42,442 nt of DNA from an uncultured Amphritea sp. (GCF_937127095.1 NZ_CAKZLP010000006.1:1-42442), one strand, 5' to 3'. Positions 25,112-34,159 are shown, counted from the stretch's first letter. Numbers and translations: made by a program. The notes: generated by a model from the letters alone, not told the origin.

Positions 25112-25975
25112 ATGTCGAACAAAGTGATACTGGTGGTGCTGGATGGTCTTGCCTATGAGACCGCGCAGCAGTGTATGGGATTTACCCAGGGGTTGGTTGA
25201 ACAAAGCCCGACTAAAAAGTGCAGGGCAACGCTGTATAAAGTGCAGTGTGAACTGCCATCGATGTCACGGCCGCTGTATGAAGCGATTCTGACCGGCGTG
25301 GCACCGGCCGATAGCGGTATTGTCCACAACCATATTATCCGTAACTCTGATCAGCAGAGTGTCTTCAGTCTCGCCCGTCAGTCAGGTCTGACCACCGCGG
25401 CGGCGGCCTATCACTGGTTTAGTGAACTGTATAACCGTTGCCCTTACGATGCGGTGCGGGATCGTTTTACTAATGATCCTGAGCTGCTGATACAGCACGG
25501 TATCTTCTACCATCAGGATCAATACCCTGACAGTCATCTCTATCTGGACGCTGAATGGCTGCGCCGTCACCATGATCCCGATTTTCTCTTAGTGCATCCA
25601 ATGAATATCGACGATGCGGGTCATCGGGCCGGGTTAGATAGTGCTCACTATCGCAACACCGCCCGCCATTCCGATACCCATCTATCAGAACATCTGGTGC
25701 AGTGGATCGAAGCGGGTTATCAGATTCTGATCACCGCTGACCACGGCATGAATATCGACAAAAGCCACGGCGGCACCCTGGCAGAGGAGCGTGAAGTCCC
25801 CCTCTATGTGATTGGTGATGGCTTCTCACATGATGCAGATGCCGCGCCGCGGCAGCTTGAACTGTGCGGTACGGTGTGTGAACTGCTGGGAATTGAAGGC
25901 CATCAGAAGCCGGTGGCGGCTGCGCTGCTTAATCAAGAGCTTAGCAAAGAGCTTAATCAAGGGCTGAACCGATGA
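25112..25975 (+). CDS. alkaline phosphatase superfamily phosphodiesterase-like enzyme
   Basis: A 287-residue metal-dependent hydrolase resembling nucleotide pyrophosphatase/phosphodiesterases. Metal ligands can be read at Asp11 (VVLDG), in NIDDAGHRAG, in ITADHGM and in SHGG. LPSMSRPLYEAILTG aligns with the NPP motif PSLTFPNHYTLVTG and makes Ser52 the likely nucleophile. It has no signal peptide, so it is probably cytoplasmic and acts on an imported compound. It is shorter than phosphonoacetate hydrolase (PhnA, about 400 residues), so that name is not used. It overlaps the HAD gene by four bases and opens an operon with an ABC importer. Confidence 0.85.
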   Translation: MSNKVILVVLDGLAYETAQQCMGFTQGLVEQSPTKKCRATLYKVQCELPSMSRPLYEAILTGVAPADSGIVHNHIIRNSDQQSVFSLARQSGLTTAAAAYHWFSELYNRCPYDAVRDRFTNDPELLIQHGIFYHQDQYPDSHLYLDAEWLRRHHDPDFLLVHPMNIDDAGHRAGLDSAHYRNTARHSDTHLSEHLVQWIEAGYQILITADHGMNIDKSHGGTLAEEREVPLYVIGDGFSHDADAAPRQLELCGTVCELLGIEGHQKPVAAALLNQELSKELNQGLNR

Positions 25976-26721
25976 CCCTGGCGATCTTTGATCTGGATGA
26001 GACCCTGTTAGCCGGCGATAGCTGCACCCTGTTCTGCCAGTTTCTCGTGGATGAGGGGATCGCTGCGGCCGACTTTCTGCAGCAGGACGCCCTGATGATG
26101 GAGCGCTACCACGCCCAGACACTGGTGTTGGCTGACTACATCCGCTTTCTGATTGAGCCGGTGAAGCATCTGTCTGTCGATCAGATTGACGCGCTGATGC
26201 CGCGCTTTGTTGAACGCTATATCGTGCCTCGTATCTATCCCGAAGCACAACAGTTGCTGGCGGATTATCAACAGCAGGGGCTGCGGCCGCTGATTATCTC
26301 CGCTACCTCCGAATTTATCGTTAAGGCGGTGGCTGCCCAGCTGGGGGTCAGTGATCTGCTGGCGATTCAGCTGCAGACTGAGAATAACTTTTATACCGGA
26401 GATGTCCGTGGTGTGCCGACTTTCCGCGAAGGCAAGGTGACCCGCTTAAACAGTTGGCTGACTGATCAGCAGGAATCCCTCGACGGTGCGCTGTTTTACA
26501 GTGATTCAATCAATGATCTGCCGCTACTTGAGCAGGTTGAATTCCCGGTGGCGGCTAACCCCGACACCGCGCTGATGGCGATTGCCAGTCAGCGCAACTG
26601 GCCAGTGCTGCAATGGATAGCTCCGAAATGGACAGCTCCGAGATGGACTGCGCCGCAGCTAAACCGATCTACCCCAACCCACGATCAACCCTTATCACGA
26701 CAGGAGCAAAACCATGTCTAA
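25972..26721 (+). CDS. HAD-IB family phosphatase
   Basis: SerB-like cytoplasmic phosphatase of 249 residues. Motif I is IFDLDETLL (Asp7 and Asp9), motif II is IISATSEF, the motif III Lys is in REGKVTRL, and motif IV is YSDSINDLPLL. The start ATGA overlaps the stop of the preceding gene. The C-terminus is unusual: after residue 213 a 15-bp DNA unit is present three times (26614-26658), giving WIAPK-WTAPR-WTAPQ, and the frame then runs into the ribosome binding site and first codons of the substrate-binding protein gene. It could remove phosphate from the monoester released by the upstream enzyme. Confidence 0.85.
   Translation: MTLAIFDLDETLLAGDSCTLFCQFLVDEGIAAADFLQQDALMMERYHAQTLVLADYIRFLIEPVKHLSVDQIDALMPRFVERYIVPRIYPEAQQLLADYQQQGLRPLIISATSEFIVKAVAAQLGVSDLLAIQLQTENNFYTGDVRGVPTFREGKVTRLNSWLTDQQESLDGALFYSDSINDLPLLEQVEFPVAANPDTALMAIASQRNWPVLQWIAPKWTAPRWTAPQLNRSTPTHDQPLSRQEQNHV
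26614..26658 (+). repeat. three tandem 15-bp units in the HAD gene
   Basis: TGGATAGCTCCGAAA, TGGACAGCTCCGAGA and TGGACTGCGCCGCAG follow each other without a gap. They keep the frame and encode a Trp-x-Ala-Pro repeat near the C-terminus. Confidence 0.85.
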
Positions 26722-28771
26722 ACTTTTCATCGCAGGTGCTATGGCACTGATGGCGGGTAACGCACTGGCTGCATGCCCGGCTGTTACCGGACCCGACGCG
26801 GGTGGTGCCTATCCTCATCTGTTTGAGAAAGCTGAATTTGAAAGCAAACAGGGCTGCACACTGAGCTTCAGTGAAAACCCGGCGATTAGCCAGCTGAACA
26901 GTCGCATAGCCGGTAACCCTAAACTGTTACCTCTGGCCCAGCGTCTGCCGCAGGAGCCGTTAGTGATTGCGCCTTACCAGAGCATTGGCGTCTATGGCGG
27001 TGTACTGAAGGGTATCTCTAAAGCAACTGAATCAGGTACCTCTGATCTGTTGTCTGTACGTCATGTTAACCTGGTACGTTTCAGCGATGACCTGGCAACC
27101 GTTGTGCCCAACGTTGCGAAATCCTGGGAATGGAACGCTGACTTCACCGTACTGAAAGTGAATCTGCGTAAAGGCCATAAGTGGTCTGATGGTGTACCGT
27201 TCACCGCTGCTGATATCGCCTTCTGGTACAACAACATGCTGATGGACAGCCATGTTATTGAGAAGCCAAAGGATCGCTTCCTCTCTGCCGGTAAGCCGGT
27301 GAAAGTTGAAGCGCTAAACGACACTACGGTTCAGTTCACCATGAATGAGCCGGCTCCGGGTTATCTGGATAACTTTGCTCAGGATTATGCTCAGCCGTTC
27401 CTGCCAAAGCACCTGTTAGAAAAATTCCACCCGGCGTTTAACAAAGATGCCGATACACTGGCGAAATCGCTGGGCTTCGACGATGGCTATGCGCTGGTTA
27501 ACTTCTATTACGGTCAGTCTGACTGGAAAGATATCCCTACACCGCTACTGAAAGATAAAGCTGCGACTGAACGTCTGGTTAAAGCAGGCTACACCGCTGT
27601 TATGCCGACCCTTGAGTCGCATCTGGTGGTTGAAGATACCCTGGAAAAACGTCACCTGGTGGCTAACCCATACTTCTTCCAGGTCGATACTGCCGGAAAC
27701 CAGCTGCCGTATATCAACGAGATCAATGAAGTTTATATCGGTGATGAAGATATTCAGACCGCTAAGCTGATCTCCGGTGAAGTGGACTATAAAGCGCAGG
27801 CGGTTAACCTGCCACAGGCACCGGTGCTGCTGGAAAACAAAGGCCAGGGTAAATATGACGTGGCACTGCGCCCGACGATTGCTCAGACCACCTTTGCCTT
27901 CAACCTGACCGATAAAGATGTTGAGAAGCGGGCGGTGTTTAATGACGTTAACTTCCGTCGGGCGATGTCGGTTGCTATGGATCGTAACCAGATCAACGAG
28001 ATCGCCTATTTCGGACTGGGTACACCCACGCAGTACACCGGCTTTGACGCTGATACCACGCCATTCATCACTGAAAAGCAGAAAAACAGCTGGATTCAGT
28101 TTGATCAGAAACTGGCCGCTGAGCTGCTGGATAAAGCCGGTGTTGTGGATAAAGACGGTGATGGCCTGCGTGATCTGCCATCCGGTAAGAAGTTTGAGCT
28201 GAACATCCAGTACGCCACTCAGGGGACTCCCTCTGAAGTGGTTGAGATCGTGGCGAAGAGCTGGAGCGATGTGGGTGTTAAAACCACCATCAAAGAGGTC
28301 ACTTCTGACGAATACCGTAACTCTCAAACCGCGAACGACCTGAGCGTGCTGAGCTGGGTGATGGGCCGTCCACTGGCTAATATCGCTTCTAACACTGAAA
28401 CACTGGTACCACCGTATGGCAGCTTTTTCGACCTGCGGACCGGTATGTTGTGGTCTCAGTATCTGGACACTAACGGTGCTGAAGGTGTTGCCCCGCCTGC
28501 GACTGTCGCTGAGATGAAGAAACTGACGGATCGCTTCGTGACCCTGAAAGCGGGTACCGAAGAGTCCAACAAGGTGGGCAGTCAGATCGCCGACAAAGTA
28601 GTGGATGACCTGTTTATTCTGGGGACTGTGAAAGCGGTTTCTCCGGTCTATCGCAGCAACGCACTGGCTAACTTTGAAGTGCCTAAGACCTCCTCGTATG
28701 AGTTCTATCGCATGTACCCATACCTGCCGTCTCAGTGGTTCCTGAGCACTGACGGTGTGGCTAAACAGTAA
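26714..28771 (+). CDS. ABC transporter substrate-binding protein (family 5)
   Basis: Periplasmic binding protein of the peptide/microcin C (YejA) type, 685 residues. The signal peptide is MSKLFIAGAMALMAGNALA with cleavage before ACPA. Family 5 features include SVRHVNLVRFSDDLATVVPNVAKSW-like text, RKGHKWSDGVPFTAADIAFWYN and NFRRAMSVAMDRNQI. AGGAG precedes the ATG, which overlaps the HAD gene by eight bases. Its large size fits bulky ligands. A hairpin after its stop should raise its level above that of the permeases, as is usual for binding proteins. The ligand is not known; the neighbouring phosphatases suggest a phosphorus compound. Confidence 0.9.
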   Translation: MSKLFIAGAMALMAGNALAACPAVTGPDAGGAYPHLFEKAEFESKQGCTLSFSENPAISQLNSRIAGNPKLLPLAQRLPQEPLVIAPYQSIGVYGGVLKGISKATESGTSDLLSVRHVNLVRFSDDLATVVPNVAKSWEWNADFTVLKVNLRKGHKWSDGVPFTAADIAFWYNNMLMDSHVIEKPKDRFLSAGKPVKVEALNDTTVQFTMNEPAPGYLDNFAQDYAQPFLPKHLLEKFHPAFNKDADTLAKSLGFDDGYALVNFYYGQSDWKDIPTPLLKDKAATERLVKAGYTAVMPTLESHLVVEDTLEKRHLVANPYFFQVDTAGNQLPYINEINEVYIGDEDIQTAKLISGEVDYKAQAVNLPQAPVLLENKGQGKYDVALRPTIAQTTFAFNLTDKDVEKRAVFNDVNFRRAMSVAMDRNQINEIAYFGLGTPTQYTGFDADTTPFITEKQKNSWIQFDQKLAAELLDKAGVVDKDGDGLRDLPSGKKFELNIQYATQGTPSEVVEIVAKSWSDVGVKTTIKEVTSDEYRNSQTANDLSVLSWVMGRPLANIASNTETLVPPYGSFFDLRTGMLWSQYLDTNGAEGVAPPATVAEMKKLTDRFVTLKAGTEESNKVGSQIADKVVDDLFILGTVKAVSPVYRSNALANFEVPKTSSYEFYRMYPYLPSQWFLSTDGVAKQ

Positions 28772-28788
28772 GCAGAAGTGGCTTTAAA

Positions 28789-28816
28789 AAAGGGAGGGGC
28801 TATGCCTCTCCTTTTA
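28789..28816 (+). terminator. attenuating terminator after the binding-protein gene
   Basis: GGAGGGGC-TAT-GCCTCTCC forms a stem with one mismatch, followed by TTTT. It lies between binding-protein and permease genes and probably lowers read-through rather than ending the operon. Confidence 0.6.
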
Positions 28817-28865
28817 GCTGTTATACCGGCTGTTATTTAAGTGAGTCGTTTAACTATGTAGCAGT

Positions 28866-28963
28866 TTACTAACCCAATTCTCATATCTGGAAATTCTAAG
28901 TCTGCAAACACTAAGCCTGTAAGCCCGGGTTTAGAAAATGAGATCTGGAAATAGGGTTAGTAA
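28866..28963. repeat. inverted repeat cassette between transporter genes
   Basis: TTACTAACCC (28866-28875) and GGGTTAGTAA (28954-28963) are perfect 10-bp inverted arms. Inside, ATCTGGAAAT occurs twice in direct order (28885-28894 and 28943-28952), and CTAAGTCTG, CTAAGCCTG and GTAAGCCCG follow each other between them. No gene is present. It could be a small mobile (MITE-like) element, a second promoter region or an RNA processing site. Confidence 0.6.
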
Positions 28964-28986
28964 GCTCAGGACGGAGTCTTATCGAA

Positions 28987-30168
28987 ATGATGCAATTCTT
29001 ATCTGATACCTGGCTGCTGTGGATTCTCCTCAGCGTCGGTGGCCTGCTCTGGTGGAGTGGCCGCGACAGTCAGTATTTTAATTATGTGTTCAATCGTTAT
29101 CTGCTGGCGCTGGCAACCCTGCTGTTGGTAAGTGGCATTGTATTTTCGCTGATGGAAGTGTTGCCAGGCGACTGTGCCGAGAAGTATATGGCCTATAAAA
29201 ACACCCAGGGTGAGACCATCACCCAGGCGGATATTCAGGCGGAACGGGTGCGCATGGGGCTGGATAAGTCGTTGCCGGAACGCTGGGGCCGCTGGGTCAC
29301 CAACCTGACCCTGCGCGGCGATCTGGGCTTTAGTTGTGCTAAGCGACAGTCGGTTAATCTGGCGCTGGGCAACCGCTTCTGGATGAGCTTTATGTTCTGT
29401 ATCGCCGGGTTGGTGTTCGCTTATCTGATCGCGGTGCCGTTTGGCATTCTGTCGGCTTTCACCATTAATAAATCCTGGACGGATAAGAATCCGCAACATA
29501 GCAAAGCCGAACAGCTGCTTGGCACGGTGATTCTCAGCCTGCAAAAAGTGGTTGATCTGCTATTGCGTATTATCAGTTATCTGGGCCTGGCACTGCCTAA
29601 CTTCTTGTTAGCACTCACCATTATTCTGCTCTATGTGTTTGCCGGTGAGCCGATGCCCACCGGGCTGTTTTCCGACCAGTGGGCTAACGTGCCCTGGTTT
29701 GGCGTTGATGGTTTTAGCACCGGAAAACTGTATGACTTTCTCGGCCATATCTGGTTGCCGATCTTTGTGATCGGCTGGTCGGCGACCGCGCTGCAACTGC
29801 AAACCGTGCGCGCCCTGGTGGTGGATGAATCAAACAAACTCTATGTCGATGCGGCCCGGGCCCGGGGTGTCGATGGTATTGCTCTCTGGGCTGGCTATCC
29901 GGTGCGGCACTCTATCAGTCCGCTGTTTAACTCCATCGGTTTTGATTTTCAGCGGGTGTTTAATGATCTGCCGATTGTGGCGATCGTCATCGGTCTGACC
30001 GATTCGGCGGCATTGCTGATTGAGGCGCTGTCCATGACTAACGATCAGGAACTGGCCGCCGGTATTCTGTTTCTGGTGGCGCTGGTGGTGATCAGTATGA
30101 ACTTTATAACCGATGTGGTGCTGGCGGCGATCGATCCACGTGTACGTAAGAGTGTGTTGGGGAACTGA
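28987..30168 (+). CDS. ABC transporter permease (YejB/DppB type)
   Basis: Inner-membrane permease of 393 residues. An additional N-terminal membrane segment (TWLLWILLSVGGLLWW) precedes the usual first helix. MEVLPGDCAEKYM, MGLDKSLPERWGRW and RGDLGFS are typical of the BPD_transp family 5 permeases, and the EAA loop appears as YVDAARARGVDGIALW. The last third carries the remaining helices. GGAG lies about ten bases before the ATG. It ends in a TGATG overlap with the second permease gene. Confidence 0.9.
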   Translation: MMQFLSDTWLLWILLSVGGLLWWSGRDSQYFNYVFNRYLLALATLLLVSGIVFSLMEVLPGDCAEKYMAYKNTQGETITQADIQAERVRMGLDKSLPERWGRWVTNLTLRGDLGFSCAKRQSVNLALGNRFWMSFMFCIAGLVFAYLIAVPFGILSAFTINKSWTDKNPQHSKAEQLLGTVILSLQKVVDLLLRIISYLGLALPNFLLALTIILLYVFAGEPMPTGLFSDQWANVPWFGVDGFSTGKLYDFLGHIWLPIFVIGWSATALQLQTVRALVVDESNKLYVDAARARGVDGIALWAGYPVRHSISPLFNSIGFDFQRVFNDLPIVAIVIGLTDSAALLIEALSMTNDQELAAGILFLVALVVISMNFITDVVLAAIDPRVRKSVLGN

Positions 30169-31412
30169 TGATGACTGCACTGTTAGCCCGCTTCCGGCGT
30201 AAACAGAAGCCAAAAAACGATGAGTCTTACTACACCGCCGGACAACTGGCGCTGATTAAGGCACGCTTTAAACGTAAAACCTCCGGGGTGGTGGCTGCCT
30301 GGATATTGGGTACGCTGGTGCTGATGGGCTTTTTTGCCGGATTTTTCTCGCCGGTCGATCCGACCATTCGCGGCGCCGATGCTGAATACCGTCGCGGTGT
30401 GCCACAGGCGGTCTATCTCTGGGATGATAATGGCTTCTCGCTGCGACCGTTCAGCTATACCTATACCAAAGCGAAAAGCAAAATTGATCTGAAAGCGCTG
30501 GCCGGTGGCGGGCTGGATGCCCTCGATGCGTTTACCTCCAGCGGCGCGCTGACCTCCTCCAGTCAGAACCAGTTTGAGGTGGATAAAGAGAAGCGTCGCT
30601 ATCTTCAGTTCTTTGTTAAAGGCTGGGAATACAGTCTGATCGATCTGAGTGTTGGCGGGCTGAATCTGGACCTTCGCTGGGACCGGCATCTGTTCGGCGT
30701 TGAGCAGGGACAGATTCATCTGATGGGCACCGATGAGGACGGTAAAGATGTCTTCAGTCGTACCCTGCACGCGATCTGGGTGACCATCAGTATCGCCATT
30801 GTGGCGCTGGTGGTAAAACTGTTTGTTTCGCTGTTTGTCGGCGGTGTCAGCGGTTATTTCGGTGGTCGGGTCGACACCATCATGATGAGCATTACTGAAG
30901 CGGTACGGGTGATTCCACCAATCCCCATCTATCTTGCCTGTGCGGTGGCGCTGGCACAGCTCGATCTGACCCCGGTGCAGCGCTACTTCGCCATCGCTGT
31001 GGTGATTGGCTCACTGGATTTTGCCACTCTGGGGCGGCGTCTGCGTACCCATATTCTGACGGAACGTAATCAGGATTATGTGCTGGCGGCACAGCTGTGT
31101 GGTTCCAGCACCTGGCGGATTATCTGGCGCCATCTGATCCCCAGTTTTACCAGTTATATCATCGTCGACACCCTGATTAACTTCCCCTATGTGATTCTGG
31201 CGGAAACCAGCCTCAGCTTCCTCGGGCTGGGACTGACCGAGCCGGTCAACAGTCTGGGGGTGCTGCTGCAAAAAGCGCAGGACCCGGATATTCAGCAGAA
31301 TATGGTCTGGCAGTTCTTTCCGGTGCTGGTGTTTGTGTTCCTGATTATGGCGTTTGTGTTTGTCGGTGATGCACTGCGCGATGCCGCTGACCCCTATTCG
31401 GAGAAGAAGTGA
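30168..31412 (+). CDS. ABC transporter permease (YejE/DppC type)
   Basis: Second inner-membrane permease, 414 residues. After the first helix (AAWILGTLVLMGFFAGFF) there is an extra periplasmic stretch of about 130 residues, longer than in most DppC-type permeases and reminiscent of YejE. The LMGTDEDGKDVFSR motif, the EAA loop around YVLAAQLCGSSTWRIIWRH, and the ending VGDALRDAADPYSEKK are family hallmarks. Start and stop overlap both neighbours, showing translational coupling. Confidence 0.9.
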   Translation: MMTALLARFRRKQKPKNDESYYTAGQLALIKARFKRKTSGVVAAWILGTLVLMGFFAGFFSPVDPTIRGADAEYRRGVPQAVYLWDDNGFSLRPFSYTYTKAKSKIDLKALAGGGLDALDAFTSSGALTSSSQNQFEVDKEKRRYLQFFVKGWEYSLIDLSVGGLNLDLRWDRHLFGVEQGQIHLMGTDEDGKDVFSRTLHAIWVTISIAIVALVVKLFVSLFVGGVSGYFGGRVDTIMMSITEAVRVIPPIPIYLACAVALAQLDLTPVQRYFAIAVVIGSLDFATLGRRLRTHILTERNQDYVLAAQLCGSSTWRIIWRHLIPSFTSYIIVDTLINFPYVILAETSLSFLGLGLTEPVNSLGVLLQKAQDPDIQQNMVWQFFPVLVFVFLIMAFVFVGDALRDAADPYSEKK

Positions 31413-33178
31413 TGACTGTGAGCAGAAATTTACTTGAGATTCGCGATCTGACCATCGACTTCCATACCGATGAAGGGTTGGTAAGGGCGGTGGATAACCT
31501 CAATCTAAGCATCCGTCCCGGAGAGGTGATGGGGCTGGTGGGCGAGAGTGGGTCGGGTAAATCGATCACCGCTAAGACCATTATGCGTCTGGCACCGGGG
31601 AATGCGGTGATTCAGCATCCCAGCCAGATTACCCTGAACCATCAGGGGCAGGATGTGAACATTCTGAAACTGCGCGGTCGTGATCTGCGGCTGGTGCGCG
31701 GTGATGCGGTGTCGATGATCTTTCAGGAACCGATGGCCAGTTTTGCCCCGGCGATCCGTATCAGTGATCAGATTATTCAGACCATGCAGATCCATCTGGG
31801 CTATGACAAAGATCAGGCCCGCCGTGCCGGTATCGAACTGTTTGACCGGGTCGGCATTGTCGATCCGGCGAAACGCTTTGATCAGTATGTGTTTGAACTG
31901 TCCGGCGGCATGCGTCAGCGGGCGATGATCGCCATGGCACTATCAACCCAACCGAAACTGCTGATCGCCGATGAGCCGACCACCGCGCTGGATGTGACGA
32001 TTCAGGCGCAGGTGCTGGAGCTGATGATGGAGCTGCGGGAGCAACTGGGGATGGCGATGCTGTTTATTACCCACGATCTGGGGGTGGTTTCCAAAATCGC
32101 GGACAATGTCACCGTGATGCAGCGGGGCGAAGTCGTCGAGGCGGGCAGCGCTGACCAGGTACTGTTTCAGCCACAACACCCCTATACCCGCCGCTTGCTG
32201 GATGCTTTGCCGCATCTGGAAAATCTGCCGGAAGCACCGAAGCATACCCCAGAGCCGCTGTTGTCGGTGAAAGATCTGTCGATCAGTTATCCGGTGTCGG
32301 GTAACGGGCGTAAAACTGAGCTGTTTACCGCGGTGAAGAATATCAGTCTGGATCTGCCGGAAGGACAGATTATCGGTTTAGTCGGCGAGAGCGGTTCCGG
32401 GAAAACCTCGCTGGGTAAGGCGATGCTGGGCGCAGCGCCGATCAGCAGCGGTCATGTTGAATATCATCACACGAAAAAGAAAGTGAAGTTTGGTGTGGGC
32501 AAACCGATTAAACGTAAACGGCTGGCGCGCACCGCCCAGTTGGTGTTTCAGGACCCGTACAGTTCGCTAAACCCGCGCATGACCGTGCGGGATATTATTG
32601 CTGAACCGCTGGAGGCGATGAAACTGACTAAAAACCGCGCCGAGACCGATCAGCTGGTGATCGAAGTGGCGAAACGCTGCCATATTGAGGTGGAGCATCT
32701 GCGCCGTTTTCCCCATGCGTTTTCCGGTGGTCAGCGACAGCGCATCAGCATCGCCCGGGCATTGATCTGCAAACCCAAATTTATAGTTGCGGATGAATCG
32801 GTCGCTGCACTGGACGTGTCGATTCAGGCGGAAATTCTGAATCTGTTGAAGGAACTGAAAGATGAGCTGGGGCTGACCATTCTGTTTATCTCCCATGACC
32901 TGAGTGTGATCGCCAATCTGTGTGATTGGGTATGTGTGATGCGCTATGGCGAACTGGTGGAGCAGGGCACGGTGCGGCAGATCTTCCTTGATCCGCAACA
33001 GGACTATACCCAGAAACTGATCGCCTCTATCCCGCTGCTGAACTCACCGGAGGGACGGTCTTCGCGCACCCCGGATCTGTTGCAGATTGCTGAGCAGTTC
33101 GACGAGCAGTTTGATCATCCATTCGATGGGTCACATGACGGGCGATCAGTAAACGGATTTGTGCAGGAGCGGATTTAA
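31412..33178 (+). CDS. ABC transporter ATP-binding protein with two nucleotide domains
   Basis: Fused ATPase of the YejF type, about 588 residues. Domain 1 has Walker A GESGSGKS, signature LSGGMRQR and Walker B LLIADEPTTALD; domain 2 has GESGSGKT, FSGGQRQR and FIVADESVAALD. In the second Walker B the usual Pro-Thr after the Glu is replaced by Ser-Val, but the catalytic Glu remains. Both domains keep the C-terminal oligopeptide-transporter extension (FQPQHPYTRRLL, DPQQDYTQKLI). The frame is open from GTG 31409; ATG 31412 overlaps the upstream stop and is chosen. Confidence 0.93.
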   Translation: MTVSRNLLEIRDLTIDFHTDEGLVRAVDNLNLSIRPGEVMGLVGESGSGKSITAKTIMRLAPGNAVIQHPSQITLNHQGQDVNILKLRGRDLRLVRGDAVSMIFQEPMASFAPAIRISDQIIQTMQIHLGYDKDQARRAGIELFDRVGIVDPAKRFDQYVFELSGGMRQRAMIAMALSTQPKLLIADEPTTALDVTIQAQVLELMMELREQLGMAMLFITHDLGVVSKIADNVTVMQRGEVVEAGSADQVLFQPQHPYTRRLLDALPHLENLPEAPKHTPEPLLSVKDLSISYPVSGNGRKTELFTAVKNISLDLPEGQIIGLVGESGSGKTSLGKAMLGAAPISSGHVEYHHTKKKVKFGVGKPIKRKRLARTAQLVFQDPYSSLNPRMTVRDIIAEPLEAMKLTKNRAETDQLVIEVAKRCHIEVEHLRRFPHAFSGGQRQRISIARALICKPKFIVADESVAALDVSIQAEILNLLKELKDELGLTILFISHDLSVIANLCDWVCVMRYGELVEQGTVRQIFLDPQQDYTQKLIASIPLLNSPEGRSSRTPDLLQIAEQFDEQFDHPFDGSHDGRSVNGFVQERI

Positions 33179-33179
33179 T

Positions 33180-34079
33180 ATGGACTATTCTATGGCCGAG
33201 ATCCGGGCCTTCAATGCGACCCTGCAGGCGGGTAATTTTACCCGGGCGGCGGATCTGCTGGAGGTGAGTCAACCGGCGATTACCGCACAGATTCGTAAAC
33301 TGGAATCCCGCTTCACTGCGCCCTTGCTGGAACGCCTGAGTAAGGGGGTACGGGCAACAGATCTGGGGCATCAGCTGTATCAGATCACCCGGCAGTATCA
33401 TGATCTGGAAGCAGCGATTGAGGTGCTGTCTAACCCGACACTGAGTCCCGGTAAGATGACCCTGCAGGTCGCTAATGCTTCATCGATCATTTTTATGCCG
33501 CTGATTGCAGAGTTCAGTCGCCGGTTCCCGCTGACGACGCTGAAAATAAAGTCGGTTACCACCTCTGAGTGCCGGGCACTGGTGCTGAATCGTGAGGTTG
33601 ATATCGGTTTGTTTCCTTTGTTGGATGAGAACAGCGAGCTTTCCCGTCTGGCGTTTTCATCGCACCGGCTGGTGGCGGTATTGCGGCCGGATCATCCGTT
33701 GGCACTAAGGACTGCTCTGTCGGTAAAAGATCTGGCCACAGAGCCGCTGATCGTCTATAAACCGGAAGCCTGCACCCAGCAATTGCTGGAAGAACTGTTT
33801 GGTCGGCATCAACTGACGGTATCCGGTAATGTGGTGGTCGATGGCCGGCTGGATATGTCAGAGGCGGTGAGTCATGGATTGGGGGTGGGGTTTGCGCTGG
33901 AGCAGGATATTCGCCCCGATTCGCGTTTGATTGTGATACCGATTAAAGAGGCTACGGATGAGGTGATAGAACATGTCGTATGGATGAAAAACCGCCGCAG
34001 TCTCCCCGGCATTCGTGACTTTATCCAGTTGGCACTTGAACAACGTTGCGGTGCGCTGTCAGAGGTGAGTGAGTTATAA
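33180..34079 (+). CDS. LysR-family regulator, resembles AEP-associated type
   Basis: A 299-residue regulator with an N-terminal helix-turn-helix (NFTRAADLLEVSQPAITAQI) and an effector-binding domain. The SQPxxTAQIRxLE and LLERLSKGVRATDLG phrases recall the LysR group found beside 2-aminoethylphosphonate degradation operons; this is recognition by eye, not a search. ATG 33180 is ten bases after AGGAG (33165-33169) and just after the stop of the ATPase gene; an overlapping GTG at 33159 is less likely. Its place at the end of the transporter operon suggests that it controls this operon, and possibly phnWX too. Confidence 0.85.
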   Translation: MDYSMAEIRAFNATLQAGNFTRAADLLEVSQPAITAQIRKLESRFTAPLLERLSKGVRATDLGHQLYQITRQYHDLEAAIEVLSNPTLSPGKMTLQVANASSIIFMPLIAEFSRRFPLTTLKIKSVTTSECRALVLNREVDIGLFPLLDENSELSRLAFSSHRLVAVLRPDHPLALRTALSVKDLATEPLIVYKPEACTQQLLEELFGRHQLTVSGNVVVDGRLDMSEAVSHGLGVGFALEQDIRPDSRLIVIPIKEATDEVIEHVVWMKNRRSLPGIRDFIQLALEQRCGALSEVSEL

Positions 34080-34107
34080 AATAATCTTTTTTTGTTTGAT
34101 AAGACGC

Positions 34108-34132
34108 TCAAGTTTTCTGTTCACTGCCGATA
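34108..34132 (+). promoter_or_regulatory. sigma-28 (FliA) flagellar promoter
   Basis: TCAAG (34108-34112), 13 bases, then GCCGATA (34126-34132). This matches the FliA consensus of pseudomonads and relatives closely. It lies 27 bases before the ATG of the small gene at 34160. Confidence 0.8.
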
Positions 34133-34159
34133 TATTGCATATCGAGTAGGAGTATCACG

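Noticed and set aside
25112..25975. Phosphonoacetate hydrolase (phnA)
   Set aside because: It is the same superfamily, but the protein is over 100 residues shorter and the nucleophile region looks more like NPP-type phosphodiesterases.
28866..28963. CRISPR-like array
   Set aside because: The internal repeats are short, of different kinds and not regularly spaced.
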